DNA from: Pyrus communis | Taxonomy: Eukaryota > Streptophyta > Magnoliopsida > Rosales > Rosaceae | Assembly: GCF_963583255.1 (NCBI RefSeq) | Contig: NC_084819.1 | Coordinates: 16,213,616-16,277,615 of the forward strand | Length of the DNA stretch: 64,000 nt | Direction: 5' to 3' | In this document: positions 11,298-22,052 of the stretch, in pieces | Layout: each line of letters begins with the position of its first letter | Numbering within the stretch: the first letter of the stretch is position 1 | The notes under the pieces: model-generated | What the model was told of the DNA's origin: nothing | Seen by the model: the letters and a program-made list of their open reading frames with translations, nothing else | Database searches by the model: none | Program-made: the position numbers and the translations under genes

Positions 11298-14200
11298 ATG
11301 CAGCATAATATATTTACAACAATGCGTAGCTTGAAGATCATGGATGGGTGTAAAGGAACTCAAGTTTTCGCGCTTAATCCTTCCGGGGACACCGCCGCCG
11401 CCGGAAACGGCGGTGGTGGTGGGGGTGTGGGGGACAAGCTTCTTCACCATCTCCGGGTCAATTCTATTCGATCCAGATCGAGTCGGGGCAGTTTTCAGGC
11501 TCCGAACCCGACCGCCAACAATGTTTTGCTCGAGACTCTTCTTCCATATGGTCTTCCGGTGTCCGATCTCCTCGAGCCCCAAATCGAACCTTCCCTCAAA
11601 TCGGTCGATTTTGTCGAAACCCTAGCTGATGTGTACCGTAGGATTGAGATTTGCCCCCAATTCGAGAAGTGGAAGATGTATTTGGAGCAATGTGCGACGT
11701 TTCGGGGTCTGTCGGATCCAAAATTGTTCCGGCGGAGCCTCAGGTCGGCGAGGCAACACGCGGTGGACGTGCACTCGAAGGTGGTGCTGGCGGCTTGGTT
11801 GAGGTATGAGAGGAGAGAGGATGAGCTTATTGGGTCGTCAGCAATGGATTGTTGTGGTAGAAATGTTGAATGTCCGAAGGCTAGTTTGGTTTCCGGGTAT
11901 GATCCCGAGTCTGTTTTTGAGTCTTGTATGTGTTCTAGGACGCCGCGGGGGGAAGAGGACGATGCTGATCTTGTGATGGGGGATAAGGTATGTTCCACTT
12001 CCGAGGAGGATGGTGATATTTCATTTTGTATTGGAGATGCTGAGATTAGGTGTGTTAGATACAACATTGCCTCGCTTTCTAGGCCTTTCAATGCAATGTT
12101 GTATGGTAACTTCACGGAGACGCGAAGGGAGAAGATAAATTTCACACAGAATGGGATATCTGTGGAGGCAATGAGGGCAGTGGAGATTTTTAGCAGGATA
12201 AAAAGAGTAGATTCTTTTGAAGTGAGAACTGTTTTGGACCTGCTATCCTTTGCAAACAGGTTTTGTTGCGATGAGTTGAAGTCGGTGTGTGATTCTCATT
12301 TGGCATCTTTGGTTTGTGAACTGGAAGATGCAATGCTGCTGATTGACTATGGATTGGAGGAGACTGCTCATCTTCTAGTGGCAGCTTGTTTGCAGGTGTT
12401 TTTGAGGGAGCTACCGAGTTCGTTGCACAATCCTCATATGATGAGATTATTTTGTACTTCAGAAGCTAGGCAAAGGTTGGCTATGTCCGGGCACTCTTCT
12501 TTCGTTTTGTATTATTTCTTGAGCCAGATTGCCATTGAGGAAGACATGAGATCGAACACAACAGTGATGCTTCTAGAGAGGCTGGCAGAGTGTGCCACCG
12601 AAATTTGGCAGAAGCAACTTGCATTTCACCTGTTAGGTGTTGTGATGCTTGAGAGGAAAGAATTTAAAGATGCTCAGTGGTGGTTTGAAGAAGCAGTAGA
12701 GGTTGGTCATATTTATTCCTTGGTGGGCATTGCGAGGGCCAAGTTCAAGCGTGGCCATAAGTATGCAGCTTACAAGCAAATGAACTCTCTCATTTCTGAT
12801 TATACACCGGTTGGGTGGATGTATCAGGAACGATCTCTGTATTGTATTGGAAAGGAAAAGATGATGGATTTGAGCACCGCAACTCACTTGGATCCAACTC
12901 TATCTTATCCATACAAGTATAGGGCTGTTTCTTTGTTGGAGGAGAACCAGTTTGAAGCAGCTATCACAGAGATCAATAAGATAATTGGTTTCAAGGTCTC
13001 TCCTGATTGTCTTGAATTGCGGGCTTGGTTTTCCATTGCCCTTGAAGATTTTGAAGGAGCTCTCAGAGATGTCCGGGCACTCTTGACTTTGGACCCAAAT
13101 TACATGATGTTTCATGGGAAAATGCATGGTGACCATCTGGTAGAGCTGCTCCACCCTCTTGTTCAACAGTGGAGTCAGGCTGATTGTTGGATGCAACTGT
13201 ATGATCGATGGTCCTCTGTTGATGATATTGGTTCTCTAGCTGTTGTACATCATATGTTGGCAAATGACCCTGGGAAGAGCCTTCTACACTTTAGGCAGTC
13301 TCTCCTTCTGTTGCGGTAAGTAGGAGAAAGCGGTACATTACCATACCAACTATCCTATCTATAGTGGATTTAATGAACTGCCTTTGTTCAAGTCAGTAGT
13401 ATTGTTTTTGTTTGAAGGGCTTAATCCAGAACATAACATCTTTAGTTCTTGACACACGTAGAATTCGTCACTTCCAGTTCATTGGAATTGTATGTGCCTG
13501 ACCGACTTATATTGCATGTTGGGCAGAACCCTAAACCTTGTTTGATCCTAAGACGTATTATAGAGAAGGATGACACTCCACTTAGTCCAATTTCTATTGC
13601 TTTTTTGATGTCATTGGTTGTTATATTAGTCTGTTTTAGTAGCATCTCTGATGTTCCTCAAAATCGTAGGTTAAATTGTCAAAAGGCTGCTATGCATAGT
13701 CTTCGGTTGGCTCGGAATCATTCTAGTTCTGAGCATGAGCGGCTTGTCTATGAAGGATGGATCTTGTATGACACTGGCCATCGTGAAGAAGCATTGGCAA
13801 AGGCAGAGGAGTCCATTGCTATCCAGAGATCATTTGAAGCATTTTTCCTTAAAGCATATGCTTTAGCAGACTCAAGTCTTGATTCTGAGTCTTCAACATA
13901 CGTGATCCAGCTTCTAGAGGAAGCGCTTAGATGCCCTTCGGATGGTCTTAGAAAAGGACAAGTAAGTGTCATCCTTGGAAAAAAAATTTTCAATCCTGGT
14001 ATCTAAACTTTCAAATTTATTCAGATTGGTATATTATCATGCAGGCTCTAAATAATTTAGGAAGTGTCTACGTAGACTCTGATAAGCTGGATCTTGCTGC
14101 CGACTGCTACACGAATGCACTCAACATTAAGCATACAAGAGCACATCAGGGTCTAGCACGAGTATATCATCTTAAAAATCAACGCAAGGCTGCATATGAT

Positions 14201-15488
14201 GAGATGACAAAGCTGATAGAGAAGGCTAGAAACAATGCATCAGCTTATGAGAAACGTTCAGAATACTGTGACCGCGATATGGCAAAGAGTGATCTAAGTA
14301 TGGCAACACAACTAGATCCCCTGAGGACATATCCGTACAGATATAGGGCCGCAGGTATGTTGTGACTATGGTTCTTGTTTGTTTGGTGCATGCCATTTAA
14401 AGTGGAAGTTATTGTTTATGGTTAAATCTTAGTGCTCAGAGATGAAACCCGTACTGTATCCATGGCATTTATCGTACTATTTAAATATACAGAGATGCCT
14501 GTCATTATATCCTTGGGCCTTAACTTAGGGTAGATATCCTATATGCCGATCGAATCACTTAGAAACTAGTTTGTACTTATCTAGGTATTAAAGCAGAAGG
14601 GGCTAGTGGTCTATTCTGCTTGTTGGAGCTTCAATTGCTATGAATTCGTCAGTTTAGAGGGCTTTATTGTTCTGTAGTAGGATTTGAATTGAACACTAAT
14701 ACTTTATTTAGAAATCTGCATGCTGATGTATTTGCCAACTTGAAACTTGACCAAACTTACTATAAAAGAAGGATGTTGATGGTTTAATAAATAATAAACT
14801 AGAGGGAAAAGAAAACGTGACAACTGTAAGTTCTATAAAAAACACTTCAAGAGCTCAATTGAGAAAAATAAAACCTCATCTATCCACTTGTGACGTTTTT
14901 ATGGATTCTTAGTTATGGAATTTCTTTGGTGCCGTTCTCCTATTACAAAGGCAGCTGGGAATTTTGGTCTTTCTAAAGTTTTGGGTTTGAATAGTTTTTC
15001 TCTGAAGTGTATTGTTAACAAGGGCTTCTGACTGAAACCCCGATAAAAGAAAAGAAGGGAAAAATGAAACCTTTTAAACATTTTTTTGATTTTCGGTTGG
15101 AAGGACCTAGGTTGTGTTCTGTTATATGCTTCATATGATTATGTTATCAAAGCTGTACAGTGTTAAAGCGTGAATTTTTCTGACGAAAGTATGTATTTGT
15201 GAGTGTGTGTTTGAAAAAACTGTGAACTACTAACATGGGAATTATGGCCCTACAGTTTTGATGGATGACCACAAAGAAGGAGAAGCCATTGAAGAGCTAA
15301 CAAAGGCCATAACTTTCAAGCCAGACCTGCAGTTGCTACATCTTCGAGCAGCATTCCACGAGTCAATGGGTGACTTTGTCTCCACCGTCCGAGACTGTGA
15401 AGCAGCCCTCTGTCTTGATCCCAACCATGCTGACACTCATGACCTCTATGCTAAATCACGGGAACGTGTCAATGAACAACAGAAGTGA
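11298..15488 (+). CDS. ETO1: ETHYLENE OVERPRODUCER 1-type protein (BTB-TPR, CUL3 adaptor)
   Basis: Coding exons are 11,298-13,315, 13,670-13,961, 14,045-14,354 and 15,256-15,488. All introns are GT-AG and phases agree, giving 950 residues, essentially the length of Arabidopsis ETO1 (951). I chose the ATG at 11,298 because MQHNIFTTMRSLK matches the conserved ETO1 N-terminus. A poly-Gly run follows at about residues 38-43. A BTB/POZ domain lies at about 240-340, and TPR repeats fill the C-terminal half (for example YRYRAAVLMDD and LQLLHLRAAF). Known family role: ETO1/EOL proteins bridge CUL3 ubiquitin ligases to type-2 ACC synthases and restrain ethylene production in the cytosol. All three introns fall in the TPR half. 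Paralogues EOL1/2 are a less likely alternative, since those proteins have a different N-terminus. Confidence 0.95.
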
Positions 15489-16522
15489 GAGAACCACAGA
15501 GAGATTATTCTTTACCGTCCGGGGGGGCAATCATGCTGCTGCTACCTGATTCTTTTAACATGGGAATGGCCAGCAATTGTCAGCATAGGCGATCCATTGG
15601 ATTTTGTCTTTAGAAACGTACAATTGTAGATTCCCATGGCCTTCAAAAAGGGTATGAAAAGCGGAAGCAAGGAGAGAATTTGGATTCATAAAGGAGGAGA
15701 GTAGAGAGGAGCAAGATAGCGTGTAAATATATCAACTGTTTATTGATTGGATCAACTTATTGAGTAGAGCAGAGACCTGCTGCTGCTAGTGTCTGATATT
15801 CTACTCCAGCAAAAGCAGAAGCAACCGGAGGCGAAAAAGTATCTTGTACATGATCGTGTAAGCTTGTTGTGTGTCTGTCCAATTTAGATGTGTCTACCCT
15901 TTGTTTTTGCCAAGTGGTTTGCGATGTGTTGTAATCTTGTCGTTCTGTTCTCTCATTTGTTGCATCAGCTTCACAGTTTTCATTAAGAACCGGCACGAAA
16001 TTGATTTATTTCTAAAGAGGTTTTTTGGTACCAAATTCAGAGCCAGTTCTGCATCTTCCTCTTTTCTTGAACACTCTATCCGCGCCAACTTTTCTCTTGT
16101 TAGTTTTTCAGGAAATACAGAGTTTGGAATTGGTTACAAACTTTTAATCAAAGAATTAGATGGACGCTTAAGACGTTAATGAGAGTTCATCTGTTTAAGA
16201 GTTTGTACCGGTTCTATTTATGCGTATTCCCAATTGTTAAGCGATTGACTTGAAAGAAACATCCCTACATGGACCTATGCTAACCGCTATACGTTGATGA
16301 TCCTTCCAAATAAGTCAAGGGATCTCTTCCAAATTTCATACAAAAGGGTCTTTCTACCTCATCACCTGTGACCATTTTAAAGTGAAAATTACTGCTAAAC
16401 GGACTGCATGAGATGTCCATAACTTTCCAACTGTCCTGCAATTATTTTCGTTCAACTACCTCTTACCATTTCCTTCCTTATCACTCACCTAAAGCTTTCA
16501 GCTCAGTCCAAAATGTCCTAGG
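15489..16522. other. ETO1 3' UTR and DUF688-like gene promoter region
   Basis: No coding sequence is evident. ORFs up to about 100 codons occur on both strands, overlap each other and show no motif. The interval probably contains the ETO1 3' UTR (first several hundred bases) and the upstream region of the next gene. Confidence 0.5.
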
Positions 16523-17299
16523 ATGCTGAACTTCAATGCACCACTCCTCTCAACCCGCCGCCTTGGAAACTCCGGCGGTGAAGATTTACAAGGTGCATCG
16601 CTGCCAGCGAGCGAGCGGATTCCATTTTCCTGGGAACGAGTCCCTGGCAAGCCCAAGGACTCGAATGCGGGTGACGATATCCAGCCTGGGGACACTCCTC
16701 GCCCGAAGCTTCCCCCAGGATGGTGGCACCGGTCTCTTGACAAGGACAACGAGTGTGATCATGAACTCGATGATGGATGTGAGGGCGACATTGATGACAA
16801 TGATGATCTACGTGACGTTGAGGATGATATCTACGATGTTGATTACAGCAACGAGGCTTTCTCGGATGCCATAGATGTGTTCTCACTCTCAGAGGCAATA
16901 GACATTGTGGAAAAGAAAGAACAGAGAGAACATGAAACAGATCACAGCTTGAAGTTGAAGCTTGCAGAAGAATCAAGGCACGAGATGAATCAAAACTGTC
17001 CGAACTTCATAATCGAGCGGTTTCTTCCGGACGCAACTGCATTGGCTGCATCTTCTGCTCTGAAGCTAAACGTGTCACAGATGAGTTCAAGCAAGAGACT
17101 CTGCTACCCGTGGAATTATCCGGAGCCGGCGGAGGCCTGTGTTTCGAGAACGGTGTGCAGGCAGTCGTACTCGTCGCCCAAGGGTTGTGGCTTGCAAGGT
17201 TTCTTCCCTTGGCGGATGAAGCATAAGCTCTGTAGAGCGAAAAGCCCTGTCGATGCACAAGCTCAATGCAGTGTAAAACACAAGAAAAATAGATCATGA
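16523..17299 (+). CDS. DUF688-like plant protein of unknown function
   Basis: A single uninterrupted ORF of 258 residues starts at the first in-frame ATG. Near the N-terminus (about residues 32-44) it carries IPFSWERVPGKPK, the hallmark of plant DUF688-type proteins, followed by PRPKLPPGWW. The middle (about 75-110) is very acidic, rich in Asp and Glu, and the C-terminal third is basic with several Cys and SSPKG-type motifs. No signal peptide or membrane segment is seen. Long proteins of this family usually exceed 500 residues, so this is a short member. Function is unknown, and I infer only a soluble, perhaps nuclear or regulatory protein from the charge pattern. Confidence 0.75.
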   Translation: MLNFNAPLLSTRRLGNSGGEDLQGASLPASERIPFSWERVPGKPKDSNAGDDIQPGDTPRPKLPPGWWHRSLDKDNECDHELDDGCEGDIDDNDDLRDVEDDIYDVDYSNEAFSDAIDVFSLSEAIDIVEKKEQREHETDHSLKLKLAEESRHEMNQNCPNFIIERFLPDATALAASSALKLNVSQMSSSKRLCYPWNYPEPAEACVSRTVCRQSYSSPKGCGLQGFFPWRMKHKLCRAKSPVDAQAQCSVKHKKNRS

Positions 17300-18060
17300 G
17301 CTTCATAGTACTTGATGTATAGTATAGCTAAGAAATCAGTTTCCTCTCTTTTTTTTCTCTTTTTTTTTTCACCTTTTACTGCTGTTATTTCTCTCTGTCA
17401 AGAAGTTTTACATAGATTCTACCTATTGGTTTTGATGCTATGGATGGATTGGTGCTTACCGATATCAAATTTGCTTATTGAGAGTCGTCATATGTCAAAA
17501 GGATAAAAAAGATATACTTTGGAGAGTCTGGTTTGAGTGCACTCACATTTGCTCCCCACACACCTTAAGGTCATTCAACGCTGCAATGACACTAGTGCAA
17601 TTTTTATTGTTAATGAATTTCCAAAATTAAACAAAGCGTGTTTTTTTAAGGTCATTAAATTGTCAATGTCGCAACGACACTAATGCAATGTTCATGGTCA
17701 TTGGATTTCAAAAGTGCATGTATGTGCAGCTATAGTAATTCAATAAAGCGTTGTACGTGTTATTGGATTACATTGTCTTTACCACAAAATTTTTAATTAT
17801 TTCCTAAAATACATTTTCTTTCAAATTCATAAATATATTCAGAGTTTGGTAATTTTCAAATTTACTTAAAAAAAATGTTTTTGTGATATTTCTGAACTCA
17901 CATGTGGGAGACTTCAAATCCTAGGGTTTTCAAGGGCGGTGGACCCGGGTAGCTCGGGCAGGCAGTAGACCCCTGCCCGCTGGTTCATATTTCAGATTTT
18001 TTAGGTGACCACTCCCTCCCGCTTCTTCCACCCATTCGAAATATATACAACGATTTATAT
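17300..18060. other. Intergenic, DUF688-like 3' side to importin promoter
   Basis: No gene was recognised. A pair of related segments near 17,560-17,600 and 17,645-17,690 (TCATT...CAACG or CAATG...GACACTA.TGCAAT) suggests a small degenerate local repeat. Confidence 0.4.
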
Positions 18061-18922
18061 ATATCGCCGATTGATTCATCTTCCTCCTCCCCCTCTCTCC
18101 TCCCTCTCTCTCACTCCTCTCTGTGCTTTGCCTTCTCACGACGCAAGCGTACAGAGAGAACCCCAAGTCCTCCTCGCTTCTCGTGCTACTTGTTCTCCGA
18201 GTAGGGTTTTAGAGCTCGCTTGCCGCTGCTGCTACTGAATCGGCTTCTACTCGTGGTAATTTCTGGTTCTTCTAATCTCAATCTGTGGATTTCGGTTTAC
18301 GTTTGTGGTGATAGATCTGCTGATTTTGTTTATTTCTACTTGTTTTGGTTCCATGGGTTTTGAAATTGGTTCCAGTATTTGTGCTATGTGAAATGCGATT
18401 AGGGTTTTAATTTAGTCCGACGCGATTTCGTTTGGTTTTGGTACTCAAGATCTTGATTTTCGTTTGGTTTCGGTGCTCAAGATCTTAATTTTTGTTGCTT
18501 GTTGGTTTTAATCGCACAGTGCATGTCATGGGTTGCGGGGGATTTGGGATTTTGAGGGTTTAAGCTCTTTAGAGACATGCTGTTTTAGTTGAAGTACACG
18601 TTTTGTGCTCTGTACCGAAAAAGTACACGTTTATGGATTGTATGGTTGAAGAACAGGTTGATGGTTTTGGTTGTCATGCTGCTGTTTCTCTCTACAGTTG
18701 CTTTCGTGTTTGATCATTCCTTTTGCAGTTTCGTGCAATGTGTCTATGCTCTAGCGATTTAACGAGTTTTTAGTAGATTTATTAATTTGTTACATTTATA
18801 CTTTAGCTTGTGACATACTGTATAGTGCATAGCCTTACGAAATTATTGGTTTTAATGAAATTATTGTTTTATGTTTATGTATGCTTAATATAGTTTTGCT
18901 GTTCTTTTGTAGTAGGAGCGAA
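18060..18922 (+). promoter_or_regulatory. Importin beta 5' leader with a leader intron
   Basis: A CT-rich leader (about 18,060-18,255) is followed by a donor (GTG|GTAATTTC at 18,256) and a T-rich intron ending TTTTGTAG at 18,912 (or at the following TAG, 18,915). The intron ends just before the start codon. A long leader intron directly upstream of the ATG is common in highly expressed plant housekeeping genes. Transcript support is not available here. Confidence 0.6.
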
Positions 18923-21324
18923 ATGGCTATGGAGATTACTCAGTTTCTATTGGCAGCTCAATCAGCTGATGCGAGAGTTCGTACTGAAGCAGAGGCTAAT
19001 CTTAGGCAATTTCAAGAGCAAAACCTTCCTGTTTTTCTTCTATCATTGTCCGTTGAGCTTGCAAACAATGAGAAACCTACTGAATCCCGTACGTTGGCTG
19101 GTCTTGTGCTTAAGAATTCATTAGATGCCAAAGATACTGGTACAAAAGAACTTCTTACTCGACAATGGATGGCTATTGATATTTCTATTATATCCCAAAT
19201 CAAGGACTTGCTCTTAAGGACACTTGGGTCACCTGTCCTGGAGGCAAGACACACATCTGCCCAAGTTATTGCAAAAGTTGCTTCTATTGATATTCCCAGA
19301 AAACAATGGCCTGACCTTATTGGGTCTTTGCTCAACAATATGACTCAGCGAGATAACCCAGCTGGTTTGAAGCAGTCAACTTTGGAAGCACTTGGTTATG
19401 TATGTGAGGAGATATCTCATCAAGATCTTGAGCAAGGTGAGGTGAACAATGTTCTTACTGCTGTAGTCCAAGGAATGAACCTTGCTGAAAATAGCCCAGA
19501 AGTTCGTCTGGCTGCAACACGGGCTTTATATAATGCCCTGGAGTTTGCACAAACCAACTTTGACACTCAGATGGAACGAGATTTCATTATGAAGATGGTC
19601 TGCGAGACGGCTTTGTCTAAGGAGGTACAAATTAGGCAGGCTGCTTTTGAGTGTCTTGCTTCAATTGCTTCCAGATATTACGAGGTGCTTGAGCCTTACA
19701 TGCAGGCTCTCTTTGAGCTTACATCAAATGCTATAAAACGGGATGAAGAGGGGGTTGCCCTTCAAGCAATTGAGTTTTGGAGCTCCATTTGTGATGAAGA
19801 AATAGAACTTCAAGAATTTGAGATCTCTAACGCTGGGGACTCGGGGCCTCATTCAAAATTTATAGAAAAGGCTCTGGCATCTTTAGTTCCATTGTTGCTA
19901 GAAACTTTGCTGAAACAGGAAGAAGATCTAGACCAAGATGACAACATTTGGAATATCGCGATGGCTGGTGGGACATGCCTACAACTTGTTTCCATGACTG
20001 TTGGAGATGCCATTCTGCCCCTTGTGATGCCATTTGTGGAGGCTAACATAGTGAAGCCAGATTGGCACTGTCGTGAGGCAGCTACATTTGCATTTGGCTC
20101 AGTACTTGAAGGCCCAAGCACTGAGAAGCTCTCTGTTTTGGTTCATTCAGGTTTGGATTTCCTGCTTAGGTTAATGAAAGATGAAAACAACCATGTCAAA
20201 GACACTACTGCCTGGACTCTCAGTCGTATATTTGAGTTTTTGCATAGTCCGGGTAGTACTGTGATTTCTTCTGCTAACCTTCCAAGGGTGGTGGAAATAT
20301 TGGTGGAAGGCACTAAGGATGCTCCAAATGTTGCAGAGAAGGTCTGTTGGGCCATCTATCACCTTTCTCAGGGGTATGAGGAAACCTGCTCCTCTCTATT
20401 TACTCCATATGTCCCGGGCATCGTTGAATGTCTTCTTTCCACTGCTAGTCGTGCAGATGGTGATGATTCTAGATTAAGGTCTTCTGCTTATGAATCGTTG
20501 AATGCCGTTGTGAGGTGTTCTAATCTTAAAGAAACATCACAAATTATAGCACAGCTACTCGTTGTTATTATGAATAAGTTGGGTCAGACTTTAGAACTTT
20601 CGTCAGATGACAAGGAAAAGCAAGGAGACTTGCAAGCTTCCTTTTGTGGTGTTCTGCAGGTTATTATTCAGAAGCTTACCAGTGATGATGGAACTAAGCG
20701 TTTTATATTGGAAGCCGCTGATCAGATAATGGTTCTGTTTCTTAGAGTGTTTGCTTGCCGTAGTTCCACAGTACATGAGGAAGCAATGCTTGCTATAGGT
20801 GCACTGGCTTATGCAACTGGACCTGAGTTTGAAAAGTACCTTCCGGAATTGTACAAGTATTTGGAGATGGGGTTGCAGAATTTTGAGGAGTTTCAAGTAT
20901 GTGCTATCACAGTTGGAGTGGTTGGTGACATTTTTCGTGCATTGGATGAGAAGGCATTACCATACTGTGACGGTATTATGAGTCACCTGATGAAGGACTT
21001 GTCTAGTGAATCGCTTCACCGGTCTGTGAAGCCTCCCATATTCTCTGTCTTTGGTGACATAGGTCTCGCAATTGGAGTACATTTTGAGAAGTATGTCCCT
21101 TATGCAGTGCAGATGATGCAGGGAGCTTCGGAGCTTTGTGCTCGGATGGACACTAGTGATGAAGAGTTAATGGAATATGGAAACCAGCTAAAGTGTAGCA
21201 TCTTTGAAGCTTATTCTGGTATACTTCAGGGCTTTAAGGATTCTAAGCCTGAGGTCATGTTGCCATATGCCCAACATCTTCTGCAGTTTATAGAATTGGT
21301 TTTAAGGGATGTAAACAGGTATCG

Positions 21325-21365
<41 letters not shown>

Positions 21366-21657
21366 GTCATATATGTGTGTGTGTGTGTGACCCAAAATGT
21401 CTTTCCGGTTTGTAATCTGACTTGTTCCTATTCAATTGCCCTTGTTCCTTGTTTATAGGGATGCCAATGTCACAAAAGCTACAGTTGCTGCGCTGGGTGA
21501 CCTTGTTGATGTACTTGGCCTAACCATCAAGCCACTGTTCGGAGATTTTTCCTTCTTTGAGGGAATTTTGCAAGAGTGTCTTCAGTTCGATGATAAAAGT
21601 CTCAGGGAAACAACAGCTTGGGCTTATGCGATTATGAAGCGCATCATGGATCAATGA
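18923..21657 (+). CDS. Importin subunit beta-1 (nuclear import receptor)
   Basis: Two coding exons, 18,923-21,318 and 21,459-21,657, join at AAC AG|G GAT and give 864 residues (human importin beta has 876). The ATG at 18,923 follows the leader-intron acceptor. The N-terminal importin-beta domain (about 25-105) and HEAT repeats to the C-terminus are recognisable, with family segments such as EARHTSAQVIAKVA and NHVKDTTAWTLSRIFE. Family role: it binds importin alpha-cargo or cargo directly, passes the nuclear pore via FG nucleoporins, and is released by Ran-GTP. The last exon lies inside the segmental duplication beginning at 21,296, so a second copy of that exon sits at 31,094. This copy is the functional one because exon 1 exists only here. 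Confidence 0.95.
21324..21389. repeat. Compound (CT)n/(TG)n microsatellite in the importin intron
   Basis: A long CT array starts six bases after the splice donor and is followed by CATA and a TG array. The copy-2 version (30,962-31,024) lacks the TTT interruption and differs in both CT and TG counts, which explains the small shift between copies. The array lies about 28 bp from the duplication breakpoint at 21,296. Confidence 0.95.
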
Positions 21658-22052
21658 GAAGTGACTGGTCGGTATTCGTTGAGGTCTAAGGATAGGTGTC
21701 ACGGAAGTTAGAAAGTTATTCAGATCGTGTAGCCCTTTTTTATTTTGCATTATGGACACAACTCTAGTTTTCGTTTTTGGTTCTGAGAACATCGTCGCTT
21801 TATTGAGGCTACAGGAAAGGTGCCCTTTCTTATGTTTCGGAACTCTGTTAAGTGCAATGCATCCACTGATCAGTGGTTTGAGTTATGTTCTCAATCAGTT
21901 TTTCTCATTCTTTACTGGTACGGACTTTTTGTTTTCGAGAAAAAAGAGAGTTACGATAATATTTGATATAGATTAAGAATAAACAACTGTTACAATGTTG
22001 ATTTGAAAAGAATGGGAGCAAGAAAGAATTTATAACGAAAGGTACATTGGCG

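Noticed and set aside
11495..12145. 216-codon open frame on the minus strand
   Set aside because: It is antisense to the well-supported ETO1 exon 1 and has no recognisable motif.
16533..16976. 147-codon minus-strand open frame rich in His and Cys
   Set aside because: It is the complement of the acidic, Asp-rich part of the DUF688-like gene; His/Cys richness is a by-product of GAT/GAC codons read in reverse.
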